Assembly (NCBI RefSeq): GCF_003473485.1
Contig: NC_053045.1
Span: 9,202,501-9,266,500 of the forward strand
Length of the DNA stretch: 64,000 nucleotides
Source of the DNA: Medicago truncatula
Taxonomy: Eukaryota; Streptophyta; Magnoliopsida; Fabales; Fabaceae
Reading direction: 5' to 3'
Shown here in pieces: positions 10,859 to 23,877 of the stretch. The stretch's first letter is position 1, and each line of letters begins with the position of its first letter. The translations under genes and the position numbers were made by a program. The notes beneath the pieces were generated by a model that did not search any database, had not been told where the DNA came from, and saw only the letters and a list, made by a program, of their open reading frames with translations.

Positions 10859-13800
10859 TTATGAATTTAACCAAGGATAAACATTTGGTGATGTCGGCAA
10901 CCTCCCAGTTAAAACTTCAACACCAGTTTCTGTCACCTAATTATGGAAAAAATAAAACATTAAATTGGTACACCATGTAAATGGTGCAATATGCACTACT
11001 GAATGTAAACGTAGGAGCAAAAATGCACTACTAGATGTAAACTTAGGAGAAAAAATATCAAGAAATTAAATTATTTATTCTTTGATCAAAACAAATTATA
11101 ATAGAATGGTCAATGTGATTAGAAACTACTTTGATTACGCCACATGTGAAGGATTGAAACAGGTTCAAATTTTATTACTGAGTATAATGTGTTACGTACA
11201 AAGACATTGCAAAACATAACATTTTACGAAGACTTAAAGCATGTTTGGACAAACAGCTAAGTTAAATTCATATCCAATGATTATAATCTTTTTTTAATGG
11301 CAAAATGAATATTATTAGAGAAAATGAGAGAAGTACAAAGAGTGGTTAACCCACCAAGCGGGGAAAAGTACCAGAGGTACTCGATCCAGCAAGAAACAGC
11401 TAAAACACCCTAACAGAGAAGGCAAAGAAGAGGGTTTGAAAACCACTCAATACAAACAAGGACCCCCTCCTCTCTTCCTAGAAATAAACCACCTCCACGG
11501 TATATTATAAATAATATAAGAAAACTTATTTTGGAAAATTTGGGAAGCATGGACTGGGGTCATTTCTTCTTCGAAATCTATGGGGATAGAAGAGACAGTA
11601 GAAGCCATCAAAGTTACTTCTTGGAGATGGTTTCTTGCTAGGAAAAAAGGGGTTGGTTTCTTTGTATTTTGAATTGTATTTGAACCCTCTCTTAAAAATC
11701 TTATTGAAATATAATATATTTCTACAAGTTTTAACAAACCCTTAAAATGTCAACGTAATAAGAAAATTTAAATTAAACTTTTCTAAACACACCCTTAGTC
11801 AAAAACATAATACAAAAGTTGTGTTAACAAATTCATTTATCATCAACCCCTAAAAAAAAAACAAATTCATTTATCTTATATAAAACTGAAAACGGTAAAA
11901 AAGTTCTTGCTTTCAACACGCAAAGACTACTTTACTTTTCAGGACTACGAATGCATAAAATAACTAAATTGTGCTTTAGTATTTGATAAAAGGAAGGAGA
12001 AAATAGAAATGTTCTTACCAAAAGAGTATGCTCGAATTGAGCACTTCGTTTACCATCTGCTGTAACAGCAGTCCATCCATCCGGCCACAGTCGATCACGC
12101 CAGACACCTATTAAAAACTTTTGTTCATTAGTAAATGTTACACACACACACACACACATATATATATATCGATCAAAGTTATCTGTTTAAATTTATTTAC
12201 ATATACCTGCATTGATCATTGGCTCAATTGTAAAGGTTTGACCAGCCTTCATCACACCAACTGCTTTATTTCCTGCCAGTGGTTAAGGAGTATTGCAATT
12301 GCAAATGTTCTCTTCAAAGAAAAGTGAATGCTAACATCCATAAAGAAATCTGGTTGATTAGCGTAGCTTCTCTTCATTATGGTAAACAAACACAAAATAG
12401 CTTGTGCTTTTCTTAAAAATCTCTAAAAATAATCTTTAAATTATTGAGTACCAAAATAAAATTTATATATAATCTGCAACAAATGGGCCGAAAATCAATT
12501 CTACTTTTGCAATACTAATTATTTGCCCAACAACTGGTCCATTATATTAAAAGAAAGGAACATTCAGCTGAATACTAGATCAAACATCAAAGGATACTTC
12601 CATAATGAGGAATGTTTGGTGCACAATGGAAAAGCTCTCCAATTCCATGACCACAATATGATTTTACCTGTAAGGACAAGGGAAAATGTAAGCAAGGAAC
12701 AAGGTGATAATCATCCAAAAGTGAACAGACAACACTATATAGATAACAAAAAAAAGGAGATGCATTACCACTGAGAAGCCTGACATTGAAGCATGACGAT
12801 TAATAACTTCGCCAATTTCACGGAATCGTACCCCAGGTTTAACTGAATTTGATGGAAAATAACAAATCAGGAACATATAGTTCAATATCATAAAAATTTA
12901 AAGTTTTAGCTAATACTTTGGTATTTGAAAAGACAGCAATCGCAACATTCTTATCGGAGATCAAACCCCACTACCTACATCAGACACGCATATAATATTT
13001 GATTTCAGTTACTAAAGATGTCGTCCTGTAATTTATATTCAATTTTTAAATATGTCAAAGATTTATATCTTACGATTTAGGGTTTAAGAGCAGATTTTCA
13101 GTTTGCATTATGAATTGACAACAAACTTTTAAGGGACCATGTTAAAGAGAAGAGAGAAACATCTAACAATACATTAATGTTCTTAAACCTTGGTTATTTT
13201 AGAAACTTAGGATAGAGCCTTAAGAGCTGAAATTCAATGGGGACATACCAATGGATATTGCCTTATCCAAGCACTCATATGTGCATTTGACCAACTGACG
13301 AGACTCTTCATCCACATTTCCCACAAAGTATGTATCATTGAGATCACCTGCATAACAGCTCACATAATTAACCAATTTTACGATTTTAAAGTGTAAAGTG
13401 TAATTAAGTATATGTTAATAAACTTACCATGAACACCTTTATAGTACACAGTAACATCAACATTTACAATGTCACCATCCTCAAGCTTCCTGTAGAATGA
13501 CTAAGTTAATGAGAAATTCTAAATTTGAAAAGGATATAATTGTCCACTTTGCCATGCTTAAGTAGCTCTTGCACTAATCAAGTGTGAACTAATCAAGTGT
13601 GAAGTTTTTATATGAAGGATTAGTTGACAACATTAGGGCCTGTTTGGTTTAAAGAAAACAGTTCTTTTCACTATTTCTTATAGAAATATTTAGAAATGGA
13701 AAACAAAGTTAAATTTCACCAGCATTCTGTAATTCAGAATGAAAATAGAAATTAAAAACACAAGATTTTCTCAAACCAAACAGACACTTATTTCCTGTAA

Positions 13801-16800
13801 TTATTGTCAGAAAATCTACCTTGCATCAGGAATTCCATGGCAGATAACTTCATTAACTGACCTGTTAGAAACAGCATATTTTGTTCTTAGTAACCACCGA
13901 GACAATCTATGAACAATGAAATACGTACAGAAGGAAAGTACCTACGTGCAGCAAGATTTTGGGAAGAAATGGTAATTGAGAGGCGACGGGTATCCTCCTG
14001 CAAAGTTCAAATTATTGAAATACATTTCATTAATACCAATTACTATCGCAATTGCCAAACGACAATGACATCAAGAAAGCAATTATTTCATATTTTTATA
14101 TTCTAATCACCAGCTACACTGAAAGATTTGAATCTAAAAATAATAGCAAAAATGAAACTTATTAAAATTAGCACCTGCAGCAATAGTTGCCTCGTGAACT
14201 ACTCTGTCAATTTCATCAGTTGTCACGCCAGGCTGAATAATCCGAGCGGCTGCATCCAACACCTCCCTTCCAATCTAAGAATCAATTTGCGAAATTAGAG
14301 TCTAAAGTCTGCCACTCTACTTCAATAGACAAGGCGAAAGATAAAGAAAAGAACTTTTCACCAAAAGTTTATGCAGATAAACTTGCCACCTCAACTATCC
14401 TAAAAAAACATAGTTTTTCTTTTATATCTTTGTATAATCATTCACAACATTTTACTAACGATTCTCGCCCTCATCACACATATCGGATGATAAGTTTGTT
14501 GGATCTCATCGCTAATCGACAAAGTAAAAGTAATTCATGTATCACCAAGTCAAGTCTCATACAGTTGGCCTGTAACAAACTCCAAAATAAGGAGCATATC
14601 AAGCCTCGTGAAAATGAAGACACCAGTGTTGTTAAATAGCAGCTAGTGCTATTTAGTGCAAAATGTTGTCAAATAGCGTCTGTAGCGGCGTTACATAATT
14701 ACATATCATTCGTGTAACAAACCGCTATTTTTTGCAATTTACAACACAGGTAATACATGAACCAGTTTTGCGTTGAAATGTGAATTGAAATAGTAGAGTT
14801 TAAAACTTCTCCATGAGAATCTAAAAAGGGAAAAATGGTGGAACTCACCCGACATGTTTCTCTCATTCTTTCGATCTGATCTGGCGTCTTGATCTACAAA
14901 TTAATATCAGTTAGAAAGGGGAATAAAAGATTACAGCCCAATGTAGATGCAACTGATCTTGCATCAATTGAATCCAGGAATTTTAAATTAACTACCTCGA
15001 CAGTATGCTGCAGATAACTATTGGGCTCATCTTTGGGAATTCCCTAAGAAGAGATAAAAAAGAATTAGAAACCAACGAACCTCAGGTATATTATGAAAAG
15101 ATAACTTCAAATTGTATTTAAGTAAAATAGTTAAATACAATTAGAAAAATTGCAAGACATATAAGTAGGAAGAAGTCAGATAACTCACATCATCAGCCCA
15201 ATCAGGTATAGCAATATGAGCTGGGACAATCCGTTTACCAGATATGGGATATGGCCGCAGTGCCCTTGCAAGAGCAGAAATAAAATTTTGGTTTTAGCAA
15301 AATAATTAGGGGGGAAAATGCAAATTAAAAGGTGCAAATATATAAGACGCTGAAACTAAAAGCATCAAAGAAAACAAGGACTATGATTTACGAAAACATG
15401 AACATATTGTTACTGATAACGTATTCTTCAGTTCTTAATTAAAAACAGTAATGCATCTGAGTTCTAAAATAAGAAGGGACTCAAAGCGGTGGAAATTTAC
15501 CCAGTCCAATCAAAGTAAGGAAGCTTTGGAGTTCGACCCTGCCCTCTCTTCACGCAATATAACCATCCTTCACCAAGTGAGTCTGAATTCTGTGTGCCAA
15601 CTGCGGATACCTTTGCCTTCAAATGTACTGATTTGTGCGAACTCCATGAAGATTTAAAACATTCCTGAGAGCTGTCAAAAGATATCAAAATTGGTTTCAA
15701 ATATATGAAAGATATCAATACTATGAAGAATAGAATTCTGAGTGATTCAATAGATAGTGGTAACTTGTAGCAGTAATTATTTAGTAACTGACTGTTCACT
15801 CATTACTATTTCTATAAGCAACATTGCTCAACCTCACCTTCTATATGGTGCCCTTCGGAGCAACAATGCCATCCCTTTCACCAAAATGCTAATCACTAAT
15901 AACTAAACCAATCTGCTATAAATATTAAATTAGATCAATCACAGCTTATTTCTTTTTGGTTCACAATAACTAAAATAGTATTACTAGTCAGAACCAAATC
16001 AGTGTTGTCAATCACATATCGCAGAAAATAGTCGTTTGTTCAAATTCCATTACGCTATAGCACTGTAGCCTCTATTTGACAACATTTTATACTATATCGT
16101 GTACAGCAGAAAAATAGCAGTTCGTTAAATTCCTCTATAACGCCACTAGATCCACTATTTGACAACTCTGGACCAGATCAAACATTATGTGCAGTTGCAC
16201 AATACCAGCAGGTCAAATCAAAATTTTGGAAGTGAGTAGTTCAGCAGCCAGGTAGGCAATTGACACTGGTAAAATTTATGGAGAAAACCAGCGTTTAATG
16301 GTCACAACAATGACCCATTATAACTTAGACAATCATTCAAGAACTCAACACTTACAATACATACAATCACTGTCTTAAAAGAAACAAAAAAAATCATCTA
16401 CACAGCTTATAGAAGGTAAGGGTTTCTGCATAGAAACACTATTAGGTTTGAGGAACCAGTTTTGTTTTTATCTCATGCTTTATTTTGTAATTGCATAACT
16501 GCCCCTTATTTTCACCTTGTTTCCTGTTTTCAAAAAAAAAAAAAATAATTGGCCCGTTTGGATCGACTTATTTGACCATATCTACTAACTGACATGATAG
16601 CTTATATGAAAACAGTTTGATACTTTTTTTTATCCTTTGTTAGAGAAATAGCTTATACATAAGCACTCATCTGATAAGTATTTATGTTATAAGCACTTAA
16701 TTAAGCTGTTTGTCAAAACAAGGTCATAATATTGAACAGGCCCGGCCCAAGGGATAGGCCAACTAGGCAGTTGCCTAAGGCCTCAAATATTTTTGCTAGT

Positions 16801-18430
16801 ACTTATTATGTATCATATCGTGACCACCTTTGTACTCTGTTCTTGACCAGTGCATTCTCGATTTTCCATTCTTAGAGTGCAGTTGTTACCACAGTCCATG
16901 GTGCATGTGTGTTTTGCATTCCCTTTTTTTTTGTATTTATTAATTAGCTATTGTTTGGCAATTTGCATGTAAGAAAAAAACTTTGATGAAAAAAACTTTG
17001 CATAAGATTTGGCATAATTGTTGAAGTTTTTTTTTTTAAAGAGGCATAACTATTGAAGTTGTTGCTTTTAATTATCTAGTTGTTGTCTTTTTTTTTTTGA
17101 CAAATAGTTGTTGTCTTTTTTTTTTTTTGACAAATAGTTGTTGTCTTATTATTCACTCTACATTCAGAACTTAAATGAATATCATAATATAATCATAAAC
17201 TTCTACATAATATAAATGTAATTTTCTTATAAGTAGATGAATTAATAAATAATTTTTCTTTCAAAAAACAAATTTTAAAAAAATTAAATAAAATATAATA
17301 GTTTTATTATAAAATAATTACTTCAAAGGGCCACATTATAAAATCTGTCTTAGGCCTCGAAACTTGTTGGGCCGGCCCTGATATTGAAAAAGCTTTTATT
17401 TATGATGACTGTTTTCGGTATTATTTTTTAAGATAGGAAACAAAGTGAGAACAAAGGCGCAGTTTAGCAAATTAAAATACAAATGGAAATGAAAACAGGA
17501 AGCATTTTCTCAAACCAAACAATCCCTAAATTTTCTGAATGATAATATACACTTCACCTCTGTGGTTATTTCATTTTATAATTGCCTACTGAGATTCAAT
17601 GACCAAAATAAAGGAACTTCAAATAACTAATAGAGTATTAAACAATCACATACCAGAATGCCGAACCTTCACGGGGAAGCTTCAATTCAATGCATTTTGG
17701 ACACCTGAGAAAAACACACAAAAGAAAAGTACCAAAGTTGAAATCAAACAGATGATGAATAAACTCATACTCTTCAATGTTCTCCAAACCAATATCATCC
17801 CATAACAATCCATTTTTAAACTATCAAAACAAACTTCAAAATATAAATCTTTGACCATAAAACAAACTTCAGTTGTTTTCGTATATGTTATCTTGGGGAA
17901 CTTATGAAAATAAGCTGAAAAAAACTGTTTTTATAAGTTCTCCCAATCAGTCTCACAAAACTTATGTCAATAGATAAGCTCAAATGAGCCAATCCAAACA
18001 GTCCCAAATTGCCTACAATCAAATTAAGAGATAAAAATTACATTTTTCACCACCCAATTGACCAAAAAACATTCTAACAAATAGAAATGTAACAACTTTC
18101 CAACAATCAAGATTCTCAGAATCTCAAGCAACTTAAACACTCCCAAAAAAATACCCAAAACTACAATCTACCATAAGCAGTAGCTTATTGCTGAAACCAA
18201 GAAAAACCCATTTGATCAAAGCTAAAAATTAAGTCTTTACAACATATCAAACAATTTCAAATGAAAAAAAAAAAAAAAAATATATCATTTTTCAATCCAA
18301 AATTCAATAATGGTTGGAACTTGTGAGAGAGAGAGAGAGAGAGAGAGAGAAATACATACTGAAGATTTGCAGGTTTGGAACAATTAGCACAAGAGAGTTT
18401 ATTTACGGATACATCAGATTCATCAGCCAT
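10859..18430 (-). CDS. MAP1A: Methionine aminopeptidase 1A, cytosolic (16 exons, 397 aa)
   Basis: Removes the initiator Met from nascent proteins in the cytosol. Minus-strand exons in order: 18430-18360, 17704-17654, 15671-15501, 15264-15189, 15043-14996, 14893-14849, 14274-14175, 13997-13946, 13861-13820, 13489-13428, 13347-13249, 12842-12769, 12667-12598, 12272-12207, 12107-12019, 10936-10859. All introns are GT..AG and the 1,194-nt sum closes in frame at TAA. The N-terminal zinc finger, characteristic of eukaryotic type 1A enzymes that act near the ribosome, has Cys14, Cys17, Cys25, Cys28, Cys41, Cys45, His53 and His57. The pita-bread catalytic domain keeps all metal ligands: Asp230 (NVDVTV), Asp241 (HGDLND), His304 (CGHGIG), Glu337 (FTIEP) and Glu368 (AQFEH), with bacterial-type spacing. 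Length matches the plant MAP1A family. The first intron carries a (GA)n tract beside its donor; other introns hold MITE, hAT and LINE insertions. Structurally it looks functional. Confidence 0.96.
11285..11470 (-). mobile_element. LINE 3' tail in MAP1A intron 15
   Basis: On the minus strand a non-coding, GC-richer stretch ends in AATAATATTCATTTTGCC followed by an A-run, like 3' ends of plant L1-type LINEs. It resembles the tail at 18681-18964. No coding part remains; the 5' limit is unclear. Confidence 0.4.
12141..12170. repeat. (CA)n(TA)n microsatellite
   Basis: CA dinucleotide run followed by a TA run in MAP1A intron 14, about 35 bp from the exon 15 acceptor. Confidence 0.85.
13635..13787. 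mobile_element. MITE in MAP1A intron 9
   Basis: About 153 bp bounded by GGGCCTGTTTGGTTT and its approximate inverse AAACCAAACAGACAC, with AT-rich non-coding interior. It lies between exons 9 and 10. A short duplication at the ends was not resolved. Confidence 0.65.
14628..14750. repeat. MITE-like repeat (TTGTTAAATAGC family)
   Basis: Bounded by GTGTTGTTAAATAGC and GCAATTTACAACAC, with words TGTCAAATAGCG and CCGCTATTTTTTGC. Related sequence occurs at 16003-16170, 28800-28880 and 34690-34860, so this is a dispersed family. It lies in MAP1A intron 6 (between exons 6 and 7). Confidence 0.5.
16003..16170. repeat. MITE-like repeat (TTGTCAAATAGC family)
   Basis: Starts CAGTGTTGTCAATCA and ends CTATTTGACAACTCTGG, an inverted pairing, with internal TACGCTATAGCACTGTAGC. 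Same family as 14628-14750. It lies in MAP1A intron 2. Confidence 0.5.
16737..17380. mobile_element. Complete non-autonomous hAT element in MAP1A intron 2
   Basis: 644 bp with terminal inverted repeats CAGGCCCGGCCCAA and (inverse) CAGGGCCGGCCCAA, flanked by a perfect 8-bp target duplication ATATTGAA (16729-16736 and 17381-17388). The 8-bp duplication and CAGGG-type ends are diagnostic of the hAT superfamily. The interior has no transposase. It includes a small local repeat of GTTGTTGTCTTTTTTTTTTT-type words near 17080-17150. The copy at 2924-3552 is related. Confidence 0.88.
18324..18350. repeat. (GA)13 microsatellite at MAP1A intron 1 donor
   Basis: Uninterrupted GA dinucleotides. On the coding strand this is a CT tract starting ten bases after the exon 1 splice donor. 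Confidence 0.9.
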
Positions 18431-18680
18431 CGATTGAAACCAATTGTGTTCTAGGGTTTTGAAAAGATTGTGTGAAGAAATGGGGAGAAGAAGGAGCTTT
18501 GGAATAGAGAAGTTGAATTTTATAACTTCGTGCTGAGGAAGGTAAGTTCTATTTGGGCTTGGGCTTGGGCTTGGTCCGTTTGTCTTGCTTGATTTGAAAA
18601 TTGCTTTCTCCCATATAAAATTGCTCACCCTATACAAACTCACTAAAATAATCTCACATGACTTAAATCATGTTAAACTC

Positions 18681-18964
18681 TTTTTTTTTTTTTTTAATCG
18701 GCAAATATTATTAAACGTCATCCCTTCAAGACGCGAGGTATGGACGAGGCAGGATACAAATGGTGCTGCATATAGACGGTACACCATAACCACCTAAAAA
18801 CACCCTTGAAGATCCACAAAAACACATCACCACCTAAAATAGACTCAAAAAAAAAAAAAAAAACAAGCACTGTAAACACAGTATCCACCACTGCCCATCG
18901 TCACTACCCACCCACAAAGAACACCCTCAAAATAAAACTCTTAGACCCCAACACCCAAGCTGAG
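18681..18964 (-). mobile_element. LINE 3' fragment between MAP1A and the gypsy element
   Basis: On the minus strand a non-coding stretch ends in TTTAATAATATTTGCCGATT followed by a long A-run, typical of plant LINE 3' ends. It lies exactly where the gypsy element stops, in place of the rest of pol and the 3' LTR. ACTCTT occurs at both edges and may be a short target duplication or microhomology. Confidence 0.5.
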
Positions 18965-21900
18965 CCACTCTTAGAAACACATAATCTCCTTCCTTAAATT
19001 CAAGGTCTTTCCTACGCTTGTCGTGATAACTCTTGTGTCGATTCTGCGACGCTTTCATCTTTTCTCTTATTAGCTTAACTTTTTCTATAGTCTGGTGAAC
19101 AATATCCGGTCCCAACACTACACTTTCACCCGACTCAAACCAACATAACGAAGTTCTGCACCTCCGACCATACAAAGCTTCGAATGGTGTCATTCATATA
19201 CTAGAATGGTAACTGTTGTTGTACGTGAACTCTATCAACGGTAGATGACTATCCCAAGTCCCACCTTGCTCAAGTACACAAACTCTCAACAAATCCTCTA
19301 ACGACTGAATCGTCCTCTCCGACTGACCATCTGTTTGCGGATGATAAGCCGAACTCAACCTCAACTTAGAACTCAACGCCTCTTGCAAACTTTTCCAAAA
19401 TCTAGAAGTAAATCTTGGATCTCTATCTGACACAATGCTCGACGGAACACCATGCAGCTTCACAATATCACGAATATAAATCTCCGCCAACTGAGCCACC
19501 GGAAAACTAATATTGATTGGAATAAAGTGCGCCGACTTCGTCAATCTATCAACAACCACCCAAATGGCATCATGCCCTCTTGGAGTATTCGGTAAACTTG
19601 TTACAAAATCCATGGATATGCTATCTCATTTCCACTCCGGCACATCTAACGGTGTCAACAACCCAGCAGGCTTCTGATGTTCAACTTTAGATTTCTGACA
19701 AATCAAACATGCATATACAAACTGTGCAACATCACGTTTCAATCCAGACCACCAAAACAATTTCTTTAAGTCATGATACATCTTTGTAGCTCTCGGATGA
19801 ATACTTAAGTTACTTTTGTGACTTTCTTCTAAAATCAACTTTTTCAACTCATCATTATCAGGAATACAAATTCTGCCTCGGAATCTCAACACACCTTGAT
19901 CATCAACCTTGAAGTCACCATCTTCAGTTTGATTACTAGCAACCAACAAGTCCACAAACTTAACATCAACTTTCTGCGCGCTTCTTTAATATTGTTCAAG
20001 AACTCACTGTTGATCTTCAGCATACCCAACTTCACACTATGAGGCGACAACTCACAAACTAGACTCAAGTCTCTAAACTGTTCAAGCAACTCAAACTCTC
20101 TAACCATCATAGCAGACATATGCAACGTCTTCCTGCTCAAAGCATCTGCAACAACATTAGCTTTACCTGGATGATAATTCAAACCAAAATCATAGTCCTT
20201 CAACAATTCAAGCCACCTTCGCTGCTCATATTCAATTCCTTTTGATCAAATAAATATTTCAAACTCTTGTGATCGATAAACACCTCAAATCTGGAGCCGT
20301 ACAAATAATGCCTCCAAATTTTCAACGCAAAAACCACAGCAGCCAACTCTAAATCATGCGTTGGATAATTCCGCTCATGAATTCTCAACTGTCTCGAAGC
20401 ATAAGCTACCATCTTGCATAAGCACACCACCTAAGCTCAACTTGGACGCATCACAATATACAACAAAAGGTTCATCTGGATTCGGTAAAATTAAAATTGG
20501 AGTCGTCGTCAACCGTTGCTTTAACTCATTGAAACTATTCTTGCACTGAGCATCCCACACAAAAGTTTTACCTTTACAAGTCAACTGAGTCAATGGAAGT
20601 GCCAACTTCGAAAATCCTTCTATAAATCTGCGGTAATAACCCGCCAAACCCAGAAAACTTCTAATCTCTGTAACTAACTTCGGAGTCTCCCATTGTGATA
20701 CTGCATCAACTTTTGACGGGTCTACTGCAATACCACTACCAGAAATAATATGGCCAATAAAACTTACTTCACTTAACCAAAATTCACATTTGGACAACTT
20801 GGCATACATCTTCTTTTCCTTCAACACTTGCAACACAACTTTCTAATGCTCTGCATGCTCTTCTTCAGACTTAGAATAAATCAAGATGTCATCAATAAAC
20901 ACAACCACAAACCGATCCAAATAAGCATGGAAAATTCTATTCATGTACTCCATAAACACACCCCGCGCGTTAGTAACACCGAAAGGCATCACTGAATATT
21001 CGTAATGTCCATATCGTGTGCTAAAGGCCGTTTTCTACATATCTTCATCTTTTACTTTAATATGATGGTAACCCGACCTCAAATCTTACTAAACACGCGT
21101 GCACCCACTAACTGATCCATTAAATCATCAATTCTCGGAAGTGGATACCTATTCTTTATCGTCACTTTATTCAACTGACGGTAATCTATACACAACCTCA
21201 CGCTACCATCTTTCTTCTTAACCAACAACACCGGTGCTCCCCAAGGTGAAACACTCGGTCTTACAAACTTCTTATCAAGTAAATCCTCCAACTGTTTCTT
21301 CAACTCTGCTAGCTCAGATGCTGACATACAGTAAGGCGTCATCGACATAGGCTTCGTATCTGGAACAAGATCGATTGAAAATTCAACTTCCCTCTTTGGC
21401 GGCACATCAGGAATTTCATCAGGAAAAACTTCTGGAAATTCACACACAATTGACAACCTATCAATCACAGCCTGGTTCTCTACAGACAAGTACGCCATTA
21501 AAGAAAACATTAAGATCCCATCATGTTTTAACTGCTTCAGTTGTTTAGTAGTCAAGAACTCAACTTTACTCTCTTCCTCAGCAGAAGAAAAATGCATCGT
21601 CTTACTAAAACAATTGATATGAACATGGTTATACGCCAACCAGTTCATCCCAAAGATTACATCCATACCCGTCAACGACAAACATACTAGATCAACTTCA
21701 AAATCTCTACCAAACATAAACAACGAACTAAGATGGCCTTTCCTGAGCCTTCTTAGGCTTCTTGCACTGCGAACTAAGATGGCCTTCTTCGTCACAATTG
21801 AAGCAAACAATATCACCACGCTTGCATTCCGCTATCGTATGCCCTTTCTTCCCACATCGGAAGCACTTCTTTTCATCACCATTGCAAACATTACTCTTGT

Positions 21901-22689
21901 GGCCCTTCTCACCACACTTGTAGCAAACAATCTCAGCAGGAACATCTATTCTCTTAGGTCTCCTCTCATCATTCAATCTTTGCTTCCCTTTGTCAGCAGG
22001 AGCACTATAGAGCTTCGGACGACCTTGCTGACCTTTGTTCCTCCGCTCACTCATAACCTTGTAATGAGCTTTGATATCCTCTTCGTAGATTCTACAACTG
22101 CTCACCAATTCAAAAAATTGCCTAATCTTCTGATAACCAATGGCCCGCTTAATATCAGCACGCAGACCATTCTTAACTTTATGCACTTGGAGAACTCAAC
22201 AGTCTCGGCGGTGTAATGTGGATAAAATTTAGCAAGCTCCACAAACCTTGCAGCATACTTAGTCACTAACATATCTCCCTGTTTCAATTCTAGAAACTCG
22301 ATCTCCTTCTTTCCACGGACATCTTCTGGAAAGTACTTGTTCAGGAACTCCCTCCTAAACACAGCCCAGGTCACAGCTTCTCCTCCGTTCTCAAGGATTG
22401 GAAGCTCACCCTCCCACTAGTCATCTGCCTCTTCGCCCAACATGTGCGTACCAAAACGCACCTTCTGAACCTCACTGCATTGCATGACCCTGAAGATTCT
22501 CTCAACCTCTTTGAGCCACTTCTGAGCTCCACCAGGATCGTACCTTCCCTTAAAAGTTGGTGGATGATTTCTCAGAAAAGTTTCCAACATCCTCACTCCA
22601 TCATTCGCACCAGCATTCGGTTGTTGTCCCACAACTTGAGCAACAACTTCAAGTGCAGCAGCAATAGCAGCATCGTTTCTTCCAGCCAT
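18965..22689 (-). pseudogene. gag-pol remnant of the gypsy element
   Basis: Broken reading frames on the minus strand. Gag starts at 22689 (MAGRNDAA) and meets a stop after GEEADD, where WWEG would follow. It resumes (WAVFRREFLNKYF), then shifts frame into a nucleocapsid with three CX2CX4HX4C knuckles (22000-21740). The protease active site (DTGA) is absent: the knuckle region runs straight into the [15 protein letters not shown] linker, so a segment is deleted near 21727. Reverse transcriptase ([30 protein letters not shown] near 20885) has a frame break after ARVFSKI and a stop after EEEHAEH. RNase H ([11 protein letters not shown]), the integrase zinc finger (CLICQKSK) and core ([15 protein letters not shown], then Glu in GQSERTI) follow, with a stop between the last two integrase frames. 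Confidence 0.9.
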
Positions 22690-22788
22690 CTCAAAGCTCT
22701 ACACAACAAACAACAATCAGGACAACAACAAGGTAGTATAAACTGACACACAACTCAACACGAATCAGTACTTGGCCGGACGGACCAA

Positions 22789-22803
22789 CCTGCTCTGATA
22801 CCA
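22789..22803 (-). other. Primer-binding site (initiator tRNA-Met type)
   Basis: On the minus strand TGGTATCAGAGCAGG, two bases inside the LTR end. This is the common plant tRNA-iMet primer-binding site. Confidence 0.9.
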
Positions 22804-23437
22804 ATTGTAACACCCCATTTTCCCAATTGTAAATTTTTTGCATAAACATCAGAGTAAACAACTAAACAGGATGTCACACTTCTTTTCTTAAAATCATAAC
22901 AGAATAAAATAACTATTCATTCTTCCAAATTCAACAACATATCAATTATTACTTCGCAGCGGAAATTATTTTTAACGTTTAAAATAACCTTGCACCAAGG
23001 CCTCAACGTAAAATCTCATAAAATTATTCCAACAACATGTTCATAAAACTTCATAAAGTAATACGTAAGGAACAGAAAGCAACAACGAAATTCCCACCCC
23101 GTTACGTATCAAAGCACCTAGGACACACGTGAGAGAATCCACTCACGACCGCAACTATTCTTGATCACCTGCAAGTTACCCATACGAAGAACAACATTTC
23201 CAAGCAGAAGGGGTGAGATTCACAAACAATAATAATAGGTATATAAATCATCAACTGTATTTAACAATCTAATTAACAACGGATATTTCAACAGTCATGT
23301 TTCATACTTCATCAACATTAACAACACCTACAAACTCAACCAACAACAACGACAACAACTCAACCAACAACTACGATTATGCAACGACACAACGATAAAT
23401 GCGACAATGCACATGCATGTGGTACCATTTTAACGCG

Positions 23438-23560
23438 TTTGAATGAACGAGCATTCACAGGGCATAAGCCCTCAACAATTTGAATGATTAAGCATTCACG
23501 GGGCATGAGCCCTTAACAATTTGAATGACAAGGCATTCACAGGGCATAAGCCCTCAACAA
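23438..23560. repeat. Three 41-bp tandem repeats in the LTR
   Basis: Copies at 23438-23478, 23479-23519 and 23520-23560, each beginning TTTGAATGA and containing GCATTCAC, GGGCAT-AGCCCT and AACAA. They differ at a few positions. Confidence 0.9.
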
Positions 23561-23877
23561 TTTATGAGTATGCAATGGACTCAACATTTGTGTATATCAA
23601 CATACAACTCAGCAATATCAACGACAACAACATCTGTGCATAAATAATTATGACTTACTCCACAACTTGGTCAACTATGACACAACGACTCTTAACAACG
23701 AGATTCATCAACATAGCATATATTCACATGGCTATATATATATAATTCATCAATCAATCATGTTATTGGTAAAAAATGCAGTCACATATAATTAATATTA
23801 TAGCCGAAAGAAACCAACCCAACAGTACACACTACAAGGTACACAAAACACCAGATGTGGCTTCAGCCACTGTGCAA

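Noticed and set aside
21779-22216. 145-aa plus-strand frame
   Set aside because: Antisense shadow of the gypsy nucleocapsid region.
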